Translations under genes and position numbers: made by a program | Notes under the pieces: generated by a model | What the model was told of the DNA's origin: nothing | The model's input: only the letters and a program-made list of their open reading frames with translations | Databases searched by the model: none | Shown: positions 52,001-58,298 of the stretch, one piece after another | How the letters are laid out: each line of letters starts with the position of its first letter | Position numbering within the stretch: the first letter of the stretch is position 1 | Origin: Robiginitalea aurantiaca | GTDB taxonomy: Bacteria; Bacteroidota; Bacteroidia; Flavobacteriales; Flavobacteriaceae | Direction of reading: 5' to 3' | Length of the DNA stretch: 64,000 bases | Assembly: GCF_030380815.1 (NCBI RefSeq) | Contig: NZ_JAUDUY010000001.1 | Coordinates: 1 to 64,000 of the forward strand

Positions 52001-53681
52001 GGTTGAAGTCGCAGGCGGCCAGGTCGTCTAATAGGAAATTGGTGGCACCCGGTGTAGCGAATCCGCAATTGTCAAAATCCGAAACACTGGGGTCATCCGT
52101 GATTTCGGCGCTGTTCAGGAAGCCCCGATATGTGGAATACGCCTGGTTTTGAATTTCGTCTGAACAGGCATTTACAAAATCAAAGCAATTTTCTGCAACG
52201 CGCACACGCATCCGAATATCATAAGCAGGGTCATTTTCTTCAACCAGGTTATCCGGAATGCTGAACGTCACCTCTCTCAGGACTGGGTCATAAGTATAGG
52301 TCACCCCGGCAGGCAGGTTCATGCTGCTCTCGTCCAGGGTCACATTTAAGGGTAGTACATCCCGAATGCTGTAGCCTGTGGCATCGTCATTCCCAATATT
52401 CTGGAAGGACAGGACATATTCAATGGTCTGTCCCAGATTTACGCCAAGTCCTGTGATATCGTTTCCGGCGATGTCTTCCACACGCTTTTCAAGCGCGATG
52501 TCCGGCTCGATGATTTCGACCATAAAAGTGGCCAGAAAAGAACCATATCCGTCTCCTGATGAGGTAAACTGAAGTGTTGCCCCCGTTTCATCATTGGGAA
52601 GTATGGAATTGAAAGGGTTATCCAGATTAAAGACATCCAGATCAAGCCCAAGAGTGTTGGTTCCGAATGGAGTCCGGGCAGGAACCTCGGCCCCATTGGT
52701 GGTAATGGTAGAGTTAAAGAAGTTATTCGCGGGGTTAAGCCCTGTGGTAAGGTCCGTGAACCCGGCAACGGAGTTTGCCCGAATCCGGAAGCGGTCATTT
52801 GTAATTCTTCTGTCTCCTTCCAATGCGGCAACCCCGATCCGTGCGCGTACCGGAAATCCGGGAGGGAGGGTTCGAAAGCCATTGATGTTTACATCTACGG
52901 CAGGCACACTTCCCTGAACTCCCGCGTATCCATCAAAGGTTGAGATAAATTTTCCGGTCTCATTTGGATTTTCATAGATGATGACCAGCACCCATCCTGC
53001 GGAACTGGAACCTCGTCTTCTGCCCTTTGTGGCCCGAATATTTGCCACGGTGTATTCCCCATTTGGATCGGCCAGTCCCTGTACGAGGGTGGTAACGTTT
53101 TTATAACAGATAATCGGGGAATCCTTAAAGGAATTGTTGATGTTTACCGGGTCGTACCCGTCAAAAATAATATCGTCTTCTTCACCCGCAGGATCTGGAT
53201 TGTTGTCTGCGACCAGGTCTACATACGACCCTCCGGGCACCCTGAATTTTATTTCATTCCAGTCCTCAAACCGTGGTGTTCCATCGAACGCTGCAGATCC
53301 ATTGGTGCTCCGCTCATTGGGGTAGGTAGAAGCCCAGTAAAGGCCTGCATATCGGACCAGGGAGCAATTCGCATCAGGTACGGACAGCTCCGCGCTACTC
53401 GAACTAAAGGTAGAGGGGTCCCCATCGATGTCGATATACTCCATCCACAGGGAATTGTTATTCTCTGTGCCATTGTAGGGGGTATTCGCCTGTGTGGGAT
53501 TGGATTCTGACGCACGGTTCAAAATGTTGTTCCCCACAAAAAGGATATCTCCCCTGATCTCAACATTTCCTCCGTTTAGGCGGGGGGTAAAGGGAACTGC
53601 CTCCTGAGCCGATAGGGAGAAAAACCCGAAAAGGCACAAAAACGCAAAAAGGACTCTATTTGAAGTATAAGTATGTCTCAA
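40014..53681 (-). CDS. sprB: Giant SprB-like cell-surface gliding adhesin with T9SS type B sorting domain
   Basis: This 4,555-residue protein is predicted to be moved along the cell surface as a gliding adhesin. It starts with a signal peptide (NRVLFAFLCLFGFFSLSAQ). An N-terminal region of several hundred residues includes a DUF11-like domain (ALEKRVEDIAGNDI...LSFQNIGNDDA). A long array of SprB-type repeats follows. I count about 42 units by eye, each opening with a 'xxCxGxxDGxI' cysteine and closing with 'GxYxxxVxDxxGC'. The last about 90 residues are a type B C-terminal domain (NFFTPDGDGMNDFW...IYDRYGRVV...GHFTLYR) for the type IX system. The start is the TTG at 53681, 14 bases after the SprD-like stop. 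A GTG at 53732 is open but would bury the signal peptide and overlap the previous gene. Confidence 0.92.
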   Translation of the reverse strand: MRHTYTSNRVLFAFLCLFGFFSLSAQEAVPFTPRLNGGNVEIRGDILFVGNNILNRASESNPTQANTPYNGTENNNSLWMEYIDIDGDPSTFSSSSAELSVPDANCSLVRYAGLYWASTYPNERSTNGSAAFDGTPRFEDWNEIKFRVPGGSYVDLVADNNPDPAGEEDDIIFDGYDPVNINNSFKDSPIICYKNVTTLVQGLADPNGEYTVANIRATKGRRRGSSSAGWVLVIIYENPNETGKFISTFDGYAGVQGSVPAVDVNINGFRTLPPGFPVRARIGVAALEGDRRITNDRFRIRANSVAGFTDLTTGLNPANNFFNSTITTNGAEVPARTPFGTNTLGLDLDVFNLDNPFNSILPNDETGATLQFTSSGDGYGSFLATFMVEIIEPDIALEKRVEDIAGNDITGLGVNLGQTIEYVLSFQNIGNDDATGYSIRDVLPLNVTLDESSMNLPAGVTYTYDPVLREVTFSIPDNLVEENDPAYDIRMRVRVAENCFDFVNACSDEIQNQAYSTYRGFLNSAEITDDPSVSDFDNCGFATPGATNFLLDDLAACDFNRTVELCGNDVLLIAGTGFDDYIWYADNNGDGLIDGGDTLLNDGDPDGDPGTLRVTDVGIYIVDKIVADPCKGFQEIITVVLPGVTQTNPIADLINDPTNTVEGEIVICPNDGEPLPKVFLCGVNDSELIEINIPDATSIVWERLDETSCMDAGDDCANKNSACTWNTVDSGFDFLASSAGKYRVVINYQNGCFTRFYFDVFQNLLDPQHTVTDIVCNTPGNITVTNIPANYEFQLLDATNGSVLVPYSAGNGPSFDIASNGAYTVEFRQSGVVDGCVFRIEDIGVRQRNFQVDLAASDASCNTLGEISVSVLDVNPQYYYEVSQGGSPIDTFGPSTDNNYTFENLGAGVYDINVRTDDGCLFNDQIEILDSSDLEVTARVSQNITCKEGNILMDYSGGKPPVSYAIYEFVDESGVTQISYPSPTDIPASEFQTSVIFDVWDPGTYTFVVVDRNNCFDLSNPVVIYFEPPVEFAPTTVIDEQCFGDSSGTIQFNVIDRNGYQLTYFLIDESGVEIDTNTSGVFTGLPQGDYTVRLNFRKGSASCEYFEYYSISGPANALTFDANILQDYSCIQDGIIEAQNVTGGTAPYEFSIDGVNFVSGAGAETFSGLAPGTYTITVRDASGCATVAPPLTIDPVVPPSDLAFTATNPTCPALVSDITTTVTGGEAPFSFEIIAPGGQVASSTSGNSATFDNLAPDTYTFQVTDANGCVYQENYTIAPVVPIQVSGTLVSNVSCIAGADGEARFNVGGFSNSYDYSIAGPTTFSGTGETNTSIDLTSLTAGTYDITVTDTDTNCSDTASIIIEAPVAALTLTLSATQPSCTAGGSITLTANDGWGGYTYTLTLPDASTQTNSSGVFTGLSLDGTYNAEVTDANGCVAPATIDLLPAIPPVLDLSANDICYDDATGLTLTANVTSGGDGNYLYRLNGGAYGTANVFSGLGPGTYAVDVSDGNNCVDSAVITIDPELSLTATADPITACATDTNVVISAGGGDGNFVFAVVADGTSPVAGDFGASNIIAVNGAGDYDVYVRDNNGGADFCEASVDLLITQDPPLVITPTATDILCFGDTTGALSIVASGGNAPYLFSIDDGATYQTGSDFVNLPAGTYNIRVQDAEGCEATDLIALTEPAALAAEAAVTQQYTCLQLGEITVGSITPTSGGSGSYQYRLSGSSWSAATPGGFVFTGLAEGAYIVEVRDANAIGCVLSLPAMIIDPLPTEPALSTNISYNCSGTGDITVSPSDPSYTYSLDGGAFQASNSFTGVTPGNHTISVNYGSDCTVDTTVIVEAGLAFEAAVLSQTNLLCNGDASGEIIFEVENFDLVNGFEYQVNGGGFSAPQTSSPITLSGLPANAYTLEVRDVLDPSCTVTLNVTLTEPTPVDASAVVTQEATCTNTGATITASATGGTPAYQYQLEDSLGGIIAPYQNAPVFSAVTAGDYNIRVRDANGCEDAANNTITIIPPEVIAFTVAPTVCYSGNNDASILVTATSGNGSYQFNINGGPWISPTPSADAFYTFENLSAGTYDINVRDGYGCVGVPQTITINPELRASALLTADLTCIAPATIDISATGGSGTYSYQWSDNGGATFASTGFTGSTFTTNSAGTYVFLITDTSAPTACTALTNPVVVTPADTPVITSVTPADILCFGDLTGSLDIVIDTSVGLPPYTINVFETNTSTDYGTQTSGLPAGDYEVTITDSKGCVSLPFPVSIIQPNAISYNINLQPITCSSLTGTNPGSITVENLSGGTPEYTYSLTGNNGYSAQYNTTSGGEDHTFAILEFGIYEVDVVDASGCSVLTTNIIASPPDDLDIDVSSLTADCSVGGTAIVTVSSVVGSGNYEFAILETYSSPYSSAYQLADTAGGDTATFTGLIPGITYTFVVHDLTTDCYYFETADTPINSPSNMTVSSMLPRNITCTGAADGSITFDIANFDAGATQVQYEVYNFQSNDPLTPAISGSVSVNPPAGPVTIPSLGPLDQGIYYVLLTEVGGAFNGCSIATPEFTISQSTNLLAVTADSPQNDNCAPNAGVITAIAQFGTPPYEFQYLPDTDPAPTASSAGWTSATIANVEAGDYIVYVKDANGCIQNDPVTVILDPSPVVSLAIVDECVSEGNFEVLISLTNPGVGPYQLSVNGSAYQNITFDVSGQYTASGLSSGPGQAFSVRDVNGCIDTQSIDIQPPLQFNAFLSALLDCEPAPANNAEITIEVTSGSGNYEYEISGPVSQVRTNLPSLSFVWDLASAAGTYTITVYDAGTSVPNCLGSFDVEVPPAVLPEFTETHQDVSCFGASDGSITLYPVDNGVTPITFSISPSVGTFNAATNTFENLPAGTYDITGTGTNNCPFILPGIVIGEPLAIAVPAPTVIPFGCVTGNNPENASISVDMASVTGGSGIYPIIEFVNDQGTPSTADDVVVQSGNTWVYTESNPAGGSYLVYVYDTNGCVGTSAAVIPPYDELQDLSAAITNLLTCVPGSDGEITLTITSTLGDLTRFQYSIDNGATYQVSNVFSGLDAGTYTFLARHIDTGCSLSVIETLLDPNTFDVVADVVQNAVCLGTQSGQVTLELVDATYSGPFDWVIYDVNGTPLNTADDILVDSGLSPSNGPTPPIALFAGEYRAEVSQTNAPECVNSTRFNIAGPDAAITANVLVTDITCLGNDGIIEIYNVQGGWGGYSYYIGTSAPSSPGDYNPTSARFENLSAGTYQAWVVDQEGCEQLIQDNIILTDPDPITATMQVNQENCTSFEGEIEVVGTAGGQGGNYTYQLILNGSDFGPPQASPIFSGLGTGTYEIRISDQWSCTTVVGPETLYEPITLTGTVVKPLDCTASPEGEITVNVAGGSSNLEFTVVYPDGITTDTNNDGIFTGLDQAGTYNFTVTDLDTNPVCLSTLEIALDNPTPVTLDPATIVNVSCNGGSDGSVRVNLTPTAPGVNDNPPYTYILYQGGVPISGPQADPLFDGLSAGTYVVEAISGLNCSLTQNIDITEPAPLSITATATAFACAPDNTVNTATITAIVPGGAGTAPYLYSIDGVNYQSGNTFDVVDNGFAQSIDVFVRDANNCLASTTLTIDPLNTFDAGVSQNIAISCLNPEEVLISVVDNGNPANTYTFELLPLGNPNGILTATPTNTSAVFELSAPGNYVFRVTDTSTGCYFDTAPYNIAPFDLISVTATPASPVICFGDSNGAVSLDISGYSGAYSFEVYTDAGVATGITGNNSTSTNPFTVTGLSGGNYFVRILQTDAPFCQEDSNVFTIVSPDMALAAAVTEVANVTCTNDQGEILVSADGGYAPYDIVLVNTTTGDTYSANDVISNVFTGLSAGSFTVQVTDSEGCVVNDAIVLSEPLPITADITATPTTLACYGDENAIVSAINVSGGEGSYSYQLNVYDASGSTIVFTSGTQPSQDFMNLGAGIYSITVTDGWACAVETAQVVISEPTDVMSTLIQTVQMTCTGNAELLLTASGGNGPYQYSTDGITYFAMSGGNSHTFSVSDGIYQYYVSDSNGCEASISNQVSVEPIPPMVLDIDQSAATINCAGESTAMMVAVATGGLGNYQYELYGDSALTALLAGPQNTGDFSGLPQGSYWIRATSLDCEVVSDEIIITEPAPLQIDREEFTNVTCSGEDNGTITVEVSGGTGEILYAISPNLNQFDTTNQFFDLEAGVYDVIAQDENGCFITFEFTIAAPEPVVVSATTLPELCSGSEDGSVELTISGGTAPYSTAFNSNNPADYVLGQTSFSGLASGTYVIFVLDAQGCETNTIVEIGEGVNLNAVVTPIYECTEALPENRLEVLLEDPSVSDEVMYALDSTDPADMQLDPDFVNIAPGPHYLAISHTNGCVLTIDFEIEAYEPLELILEQRNLNEITAIATGGVPEYTFYFNGADNGSDNTYYINETGTYTVMVIDQSGCMVEAQIFMEFIDIEIPNFFTPDGDGMNDFWIPENIEGFPQILIKIYDRYGRVVDEISYNYQGWDGNYNGKELPTGDYWYTMQLNGENDPREFVGHFTLYR

Positions 53682-53695
53682 TGGTGTATTCTCAG

Positions 53696-55765
53696 TTAGG
53701 TTAACAGGCCGGGGGAAACGCGCATAATCCACATTTTCTCATCGTAACTGTCGTTTAGCTTGGAGTAATAAGAGATCAGTGCGCTGTTCCAGTTTTCATG
53801 TCGCTTCAGATACACGTAGCGATAATTGTTCTCCGGATTTATGAAGTAGCTGGCATTTAAGCCTTTAGAGTTTAGATACCTCACAAACCGATTGGCATTT
53901 TTTGGATTGGAAAAGACGTTTGCGATTATATAGTAAGAAGATCCCTTCCCGTAAACCGCCAATTCTTTTTCAGTACTTTCGATGGAAGTCAACTGGTCGC
54001 GTTCAATGACGTTCTTGCGAAGTACACCATCGTCATATTGGGCGGCCTTGGTCTGTATTTTTTCTGAAGTTGCGGCGTAGGCCTCATTTGTGTATCGATT
54101 GGCGACATTCATCACCCAAAGGGCGCCCTCATAATTTCCTTCCATACCCGTAAGTGCAGCGTTTTCTGCCTGAGTCCAGTTTTCGTATCGCTTGAGGTAT
54201 ACGTACTTCATCCCATTGCCCTTGTTGTCGATGAATTCGGGTTCAAAACCCCGTGATTCGAGGTCCTGCATGAATTTGTCCATATACTTTGTCCCGCCAT
54301 AGACATTGGCAACCAGGTAGTAGCCATCGGCTACACCCGGAAGATCCCGGAATTTCCTGCTCTTGACTGTTGGGGTGTTTTGAGATGGCCTGTCCACCTT
54401 CTGGATTAAATCCTGAACCTTTTGAACCGGCGCGGTTTTCGGAGCCTCTGCAATGGATGAGGCCTCAGGCGTAGAGGTGATGGTTTCGTTTACCTGTTTT
54501 ACTTCCGGCTCGTGCGAATTATCGGCTACGGGATTTTGATTGTTCAGGAAGTAGAGGGTTTCTGCCCTTTCTTCCAGATCTGGTCTCGATCCGCTGGTTT
54601 CCTGACGGACCATACGCATTACCCTTTCGAATCGGGTTTCCAGGTCACTCTGACGGGACTGTTCCATGGAATCTTGCCTGAACATCAATTCAGCAAGAAT
54701 CGCGTCGTTTTCGGCAAGACGTCGTCTGAGCTCAGCGATTTCCTGATCTTTCTCCGTTTTATCAGCTGCAGGGACTTCAGTGGCATCCACATAACTGTCC
54801 GTAGGCTCATTACCATCTTCCAGCATAACCCGGTCTTCTGTAAGGTTTGGAGTGAAGGAATACGCAAAGGAGATTTCATGGGTCAACCCGAAGTTGTCGA
54901 AGTTGTTCGACATTCCCTTTTCCATGGTATACCCAATAGAAAGCCTTTCATTCAGATTGAATCCGATTCCGGCGGAGGCACCGTAAAAACTATCATAGCC
55001 TCCCTGCAGCCATCCGATTTTAGGAAGATCCATAATCAGGTTACCCCCTAAAATCAATTCATCTGCTCCTACCCTTCTTACCCGGGCCAGGGGCATCAAA
55101 CGCCCTCCTTCAAGAACACCTCTGTTGGCCCCAAACTGATGGGTATATTGTAAATGGCCGGAAAATGTCTTTTCACTAAAACTGGTTATAGACTCGCTGG
55201 TTTTAAGGTTGTAGTCTAGCAGATTTTCTGCATAAACCCCAAAATCAAACTTGTCGTAAGAAATGTTGAATCCGGGTTGGAACGTCAGAAGGGAACTATC
55301 CTGAAAGCCGCTTAAAAAAGGATCATCCTCAATGGGATTCGCCCGGCTTTCATCGAAGCCACTATTGTAGTATGAAAGGTTTGCTCCAAAAGTAAAGTTG
55401 CTTTTATCGCTCAGTTTTACACCATAGGCGTAATTTGCAAGCAGGCCATAGTTACTCAGCGTTCCTTCTCTCTGCGTATATATGCTAAGTCCCGCACCTG
55501 ACCTGTCGCCGATCCTACCGCTGTAACTCAGGAAGTAGCTCTGGTTGTTATCGTCAAAAGATACCGACTGGTTTCTGTGAAGCAGGTTGATATATGATTT
55601 ATCCTCCCGGGCCGTTGAAAAGGTCGGGTTGATAAGGAACCTATTGAATTTCAATAAATTCTGTGAAGGCACGTCGTATACAATGAAGGGACTATCCTCC
55701 TGGGCATATCCCGAAAAGGAAATGAACCCTATAAGCGCCAAAAAGAGAACCAATCTGCTTTTCAT
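53696..55765 (-). CDS. sprD: SprD-like PorP/SprF barrel with coiled coil and two SPOR-like repeats
   Basis: This 689-residue exported protein has a signal peptide (LVLFLALIGFISFSGYAQ). A PorP/SprF-type barrel runs to about 310 (FIVYDVPSQNLLKFNRFLINPTFS..., GLSIYTQREGTLSNYGLLANYAY). A linker and a coiled coil follow near 340-400 (EIAELRRRLAENDAILAELMFRQD), then a low-complexity stretch. Two related units close the protein at about 481-556 and 610-689 (GYYLVANVYGGTKYMDKF...YVYLKRYENW and SYYIIANVFSNPKNANRF...YVYLKRHENW). They look like SPOR domains, which bind denuded peptidoglycan. It lies between the SprC-like and SprB-like genes with 8-bp and 14-bp gaps. The symbol rests on operon position; barrel and SPOR calls rest on sequence. 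Confidence 0.82.
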   Translation of the reverse strand: MKSRLVLFLALIGFISFSGYAQEDSPFIVYDVPSQNLLKFNRFLINPTFSTAREDKSYINLLHRNQSVSFDDNNQSYFLSYSGRIGDRSGAGLSIYTQREGTLSNYGLLANYAYGVKLSDKSNFTFGANLSYYNSGFDESRANPIEDDPFLSGFQDSSLLTFQPGFNISYDKFDFGVYAENLLDYNLKTSESITSFSEKTFSGHLQYTHQFGANRGVLEGGRLMPLARVRRVGADELILGGNLIMDLPKIGWLQGGYDSFYGASAGIGFNLNERLSIGYTMEKGMSNNFDNFGLTHEISFAYSFTPNLTEDRVMLEDGNEPTDSYVDATEVPAADKTEKDQEIAELRRRLAENDAILAELMFRQDSMEQSRQSDLETRFERVMRMVRQETSGSRPDLEERAETLYFLNNQNPVADNSHEPEVKQVNETITSTPEASSIAEAPKTAPVQKVQDLIQKVDRPSQNTPTVKSRKFRDLPGVADGYYLVANVYGGTKYMDKFMQDLESRGFEPEFIDNKGNGMKYVYLKRYENWTQAENAALTGMEGNYEGALWVMNVANRYTNEAYAATSEKIQTKAAQYDDGVLRKNVIERDQLTSIESTEKELAVYGKGSSYYIIANVFSNPKNANRFVRYLNSKGLNASYFINPENNYRYVYLKRHENWNSALISYYSKLNDSYDEKMWIMRVSPGLLT

Positions 55766-55773
55766 TTTTTAAT

Positions 55774-58026
55774 CTATCGAATGACTGTTATTGTACCTTG
55801 TTTTAGAGTCTTCTCCGCATTTCTGATCCGGTAATAGAAGATCATATTCTGTCTGCTGAAAGCAGCAGAGGAAGAGGGCCAGTTGTTCTGGTAATTGTTC
55901 TGATTCAGAACCTCCTCCCCTTTATCGTTGTAAATGGTTACGAATACATCCGTTTTGCCGGAATAGTAATTGGGTAAAATCCACTGCTCATTGATGCCGT
56001 CTCCGTTTACCGAGATAACATTTGGAACGCGGAATGTATCCAGATAGGAAACCGTAAGGGTTCTGAAGACCTGGCAATTTCCAATCGAAGCCATGACAAC
56101 ATATTCCCCGGCCTCACTCAGGGTAATGGTTGCTGAGGCACCAATTTCATTGTTGTTTTCGTCGAACCATCGGTAGCTATCTCCTCCAGTGGCCGATACC
56201 GACTGTGAAGTTCCCTCAGGCAATCGGATATCGTCCCCGGGCACCAGGCTGATCAGGTCTTCGTCCAGTGGACTTAAAACGATGGCATTGGATTGCACCT
56301 GGCATCCGTCTCGCTCCAGGATCAATTGGTAGGACCCTGGCAGCCCTACATCAATAGCAGGAGTGTTTTCATTTAAAGGACTGCCGTTGCGATACCAATC
56401 ATAGGTTTCTCCGGTAAGGTCCCTTGTTGTCGTTAGGGTTACGGGTTCAGATGGCCCGCATACCGTGAGGTCTGTACTGGTAATCGCAATGGTTTCGTTA
56501 GGCCTGAGCAGCGCATCTAGGATATTGGACACTGGGAGGTAACCTGATATACTCCCCTCAAGGGAATAGGCTCCATTTTCAGAGGTGTCCGTGAGACTAA
56601 TGCTGGACCCTGTGGCACCTGAAATCGGGCTTCCGTCTTTCATCCATTGGAAATTCATATCGCCGAGGATCTGACTCGTAACTACTGTACGATTACCTCC
56701 AGCATCAATGGCTCGGACCTCAGCTACTTCCAAGACCGTACTTGTGGCTTCACATGGCAGGTAACCGGAACCAAAGGCTATTTCCAGCTCCAGTGACGCA
56801 GGCGCAGAAACGGACGTGCTTTCTGTATCTTTTGAAGAGGAAGCGCAGCTACCACCACTAAGGCTTACGCGCGCGAAATACACGCCTGTTTCAGATTCAT
56901 TTACTGTAAGTGAAGCCGATGTTGCCCCAGGCACGGCTGTACCATCTTTGTACCACTGGTAGGTGACGCCTGAAGCCGATGAAGAGGCCGTCATCGTTAC
57001 CGTTTGACCTGGAAGCACAACCAAATTCGCAGGATTGTTACGGGACACTGTAAAATTACCTGCGTTTGTTATGGTAATGGCTGCGGATCTTTCAATACAA
57101 GCGGATGCACCAAATATTTCTACCTGGTAATCCCCTTCAAATCCTGCACTGCTGGCATCAACCAGAAAGCTGGAGTCGTCTACAGCAGGCGTGGAAACTG
57201 CTGTTCCATCCTTAAACCAGGTGTATGTTAACCCTTGTCCGGTAATATTCGCTTCCAATAAAGCAGTTTCGCCGGCACAAAGGGCTGTGGATGCAGGGGG
57301 GTTTATGGCAACACCAAGGCTGGAACCCGTTGTTACGTCGAGGAGGTTTGAAAGCGTATTCCCCGAACCGGAACAAGACCCGTAATCGATCTCAACATTG
57401 TACATCCCTCCCTGAGTAACGCTGATCGAAGGGGTTTTCTGAGATAGTAAAGTGCCACTTCGGTACCAATTATACTGATAGGTATTTGCGTTTGGCAATC
57501 CGTATACCTCAAGGGTAATGGCATTTCCGTTACATACCTGGGCCGTTCCGTCTCCGAAGTCTGCTTGTCCTTGCGGACGTATCGTTAGGGCTGAATTAAC
57601 ATCGAGAAAGTACATGGGGTAGGCAGCGGAGACCGGGCTGGTGTTTGCCGGGCTTGTGCTGCGCACACGCATTCGATACCCTTCACCCCTTGTGTTGGGG
57701 GGCACCGCAAATTGGAAATAGAAGTCAAAATTTGTGTTTTTGGTGCCATCACGCGCAAGTTCCACGGGGGCACTAAAATCTCCTGAAGCATCTGAAAGCT
57801 CGAGAATAAATTCATTGTCGGAATTCACCAGGGGCGGGCTCCATGTAAATTCAACCCAATAATCATTGAAGGAGGGGGAGGCGCATGCAGCGGTCCATGT
57901 TGTTGTTCCGGCGGGCGGAGTTTGATTGGGGGCAGCTTGAGGGGCATTTAACACCTGGGAAAATCCGGACTGGATTCCCAGCATACCACACAGTAGGGCC
58001 GTGGCTAGAAGTAGATTTCTACGCAT
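55774..58026 (-). CDS. sprC: SprC-like exported protein with Ig-like repeats and T9SS type B sorting domain
   Basis: This 750-residue protein has a signal peptide (LLLATALLCGMLGIQSGFSQ). An N-terminal beta domain (about 30-170) is followed by a series of Ig/PKD-like beta modules with the pattern 'YxWYKDGTAVPGAT...VxxxGxYxVxV' (TYTWFKDG, TYQWYKDG, NFQWMKDG, TYDWYRNG, YRWFDENN). The C-terminus is a type B sorting domain: VPNVISVNGDGINEQWILP, then VTIYNDKGEEVLNQ, ending TLKQGTITVIR. It should be secreted through the type IX system and kept at the surface. It is the first gene of the sprCDBF-like operon, 8 bp before sprD. In F. johnsoniae sprC is required for SprB-dependent movement. Confidence 0.85.
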   Translation of the reverse strand: MRRNLLLATALLCGMLGIQSGFSQVLNAPQAAPNQTPPAGTTTWTAACASPSFNDYWVEFTWSPPLVNSDNEFILELSDASGDFSAPVELARDGTKNTNFDFYFQFAVPPNTRGEGYRMRVRSTSPANTSPVSAAYPMYFLDVNSALTIRPQGQADFGDGTAQVCNGNAITLEVYGLPNANTYQYNWYRSGTLLSQKTPSISVTQGGMYNVEIDYGSCSGSGNTLSNLLDVTTGSSLGVAINPPASTALCAGETALLEANITGQGLTYTWFKDGTAVSTPAVDDSSFLVDASSAGFEGDYQVEIFGASACIERSAAITITNAGNFTVSRNNPANLVVLPGQTVTMTASSSASGVTYQWYKDGTAVPGATSASLTVNESETGVYFARVSLSGGSCASSSKDTESTSVSAPASLELEIAFGSGYLPCEATSTVLEVAEVRAIDAGGNRTVVTSQILGDMNFQWMKDGSPISGATGSSISLTDTSENGAYSLEGSISGYLPVSNILDALLRPNETIAITSTDLTVCGPSEPVTLTTTRDLTGETYDWYRNGSPLNENTPAIDVGLPGSYQLILERDGCQVQSNAIVLSPLDEDLISLVPGDDIRLPEGTSQSVSATGGDSYRWFDENNNEIGASATITLSEAGEYVVMASIGNCQVFRTLTVSYLDTFRVPNVISVNGDGINEQWILPNYYSGKTDVFVTIYNDKGEEVLNQNNYQNNWPSSSAAFSRQNMIFYYRIRNAEKTLKQGTITVIR

Positions 58027-58298
58027 AAGACTGGTGTTTGGTTGTGTTTTATTGACTTAATTTGCCCTACAAGCTGGAGAAAGTCGGATCGGTAGTGTCC
58101 TTGAACCCAGACGTTTTACTTGGCAGACTTTATTCCCGCAGTTTGTATAACAAATATGGTTTAACGGCTCTCCGTAAAGAATTTATTGTTGTACAGGTGA
58201 TGGTTTCTGTTGTGAAACCGGGAGATTTGTATGGATAAAAGGAATTACTTTATCGTTGAAGGGCAATTTTCTACCTTTACGGACTTAATTATGGAGAT

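Noticed and set aside
40014-53681. The repeated pattern in this region as a CRISPR array or non-coding satellite
   Set aside because: The repeat is at protein level, in one long open frame with about 80-90 codons per unit; there are no short identical DNA repeats with spacers.
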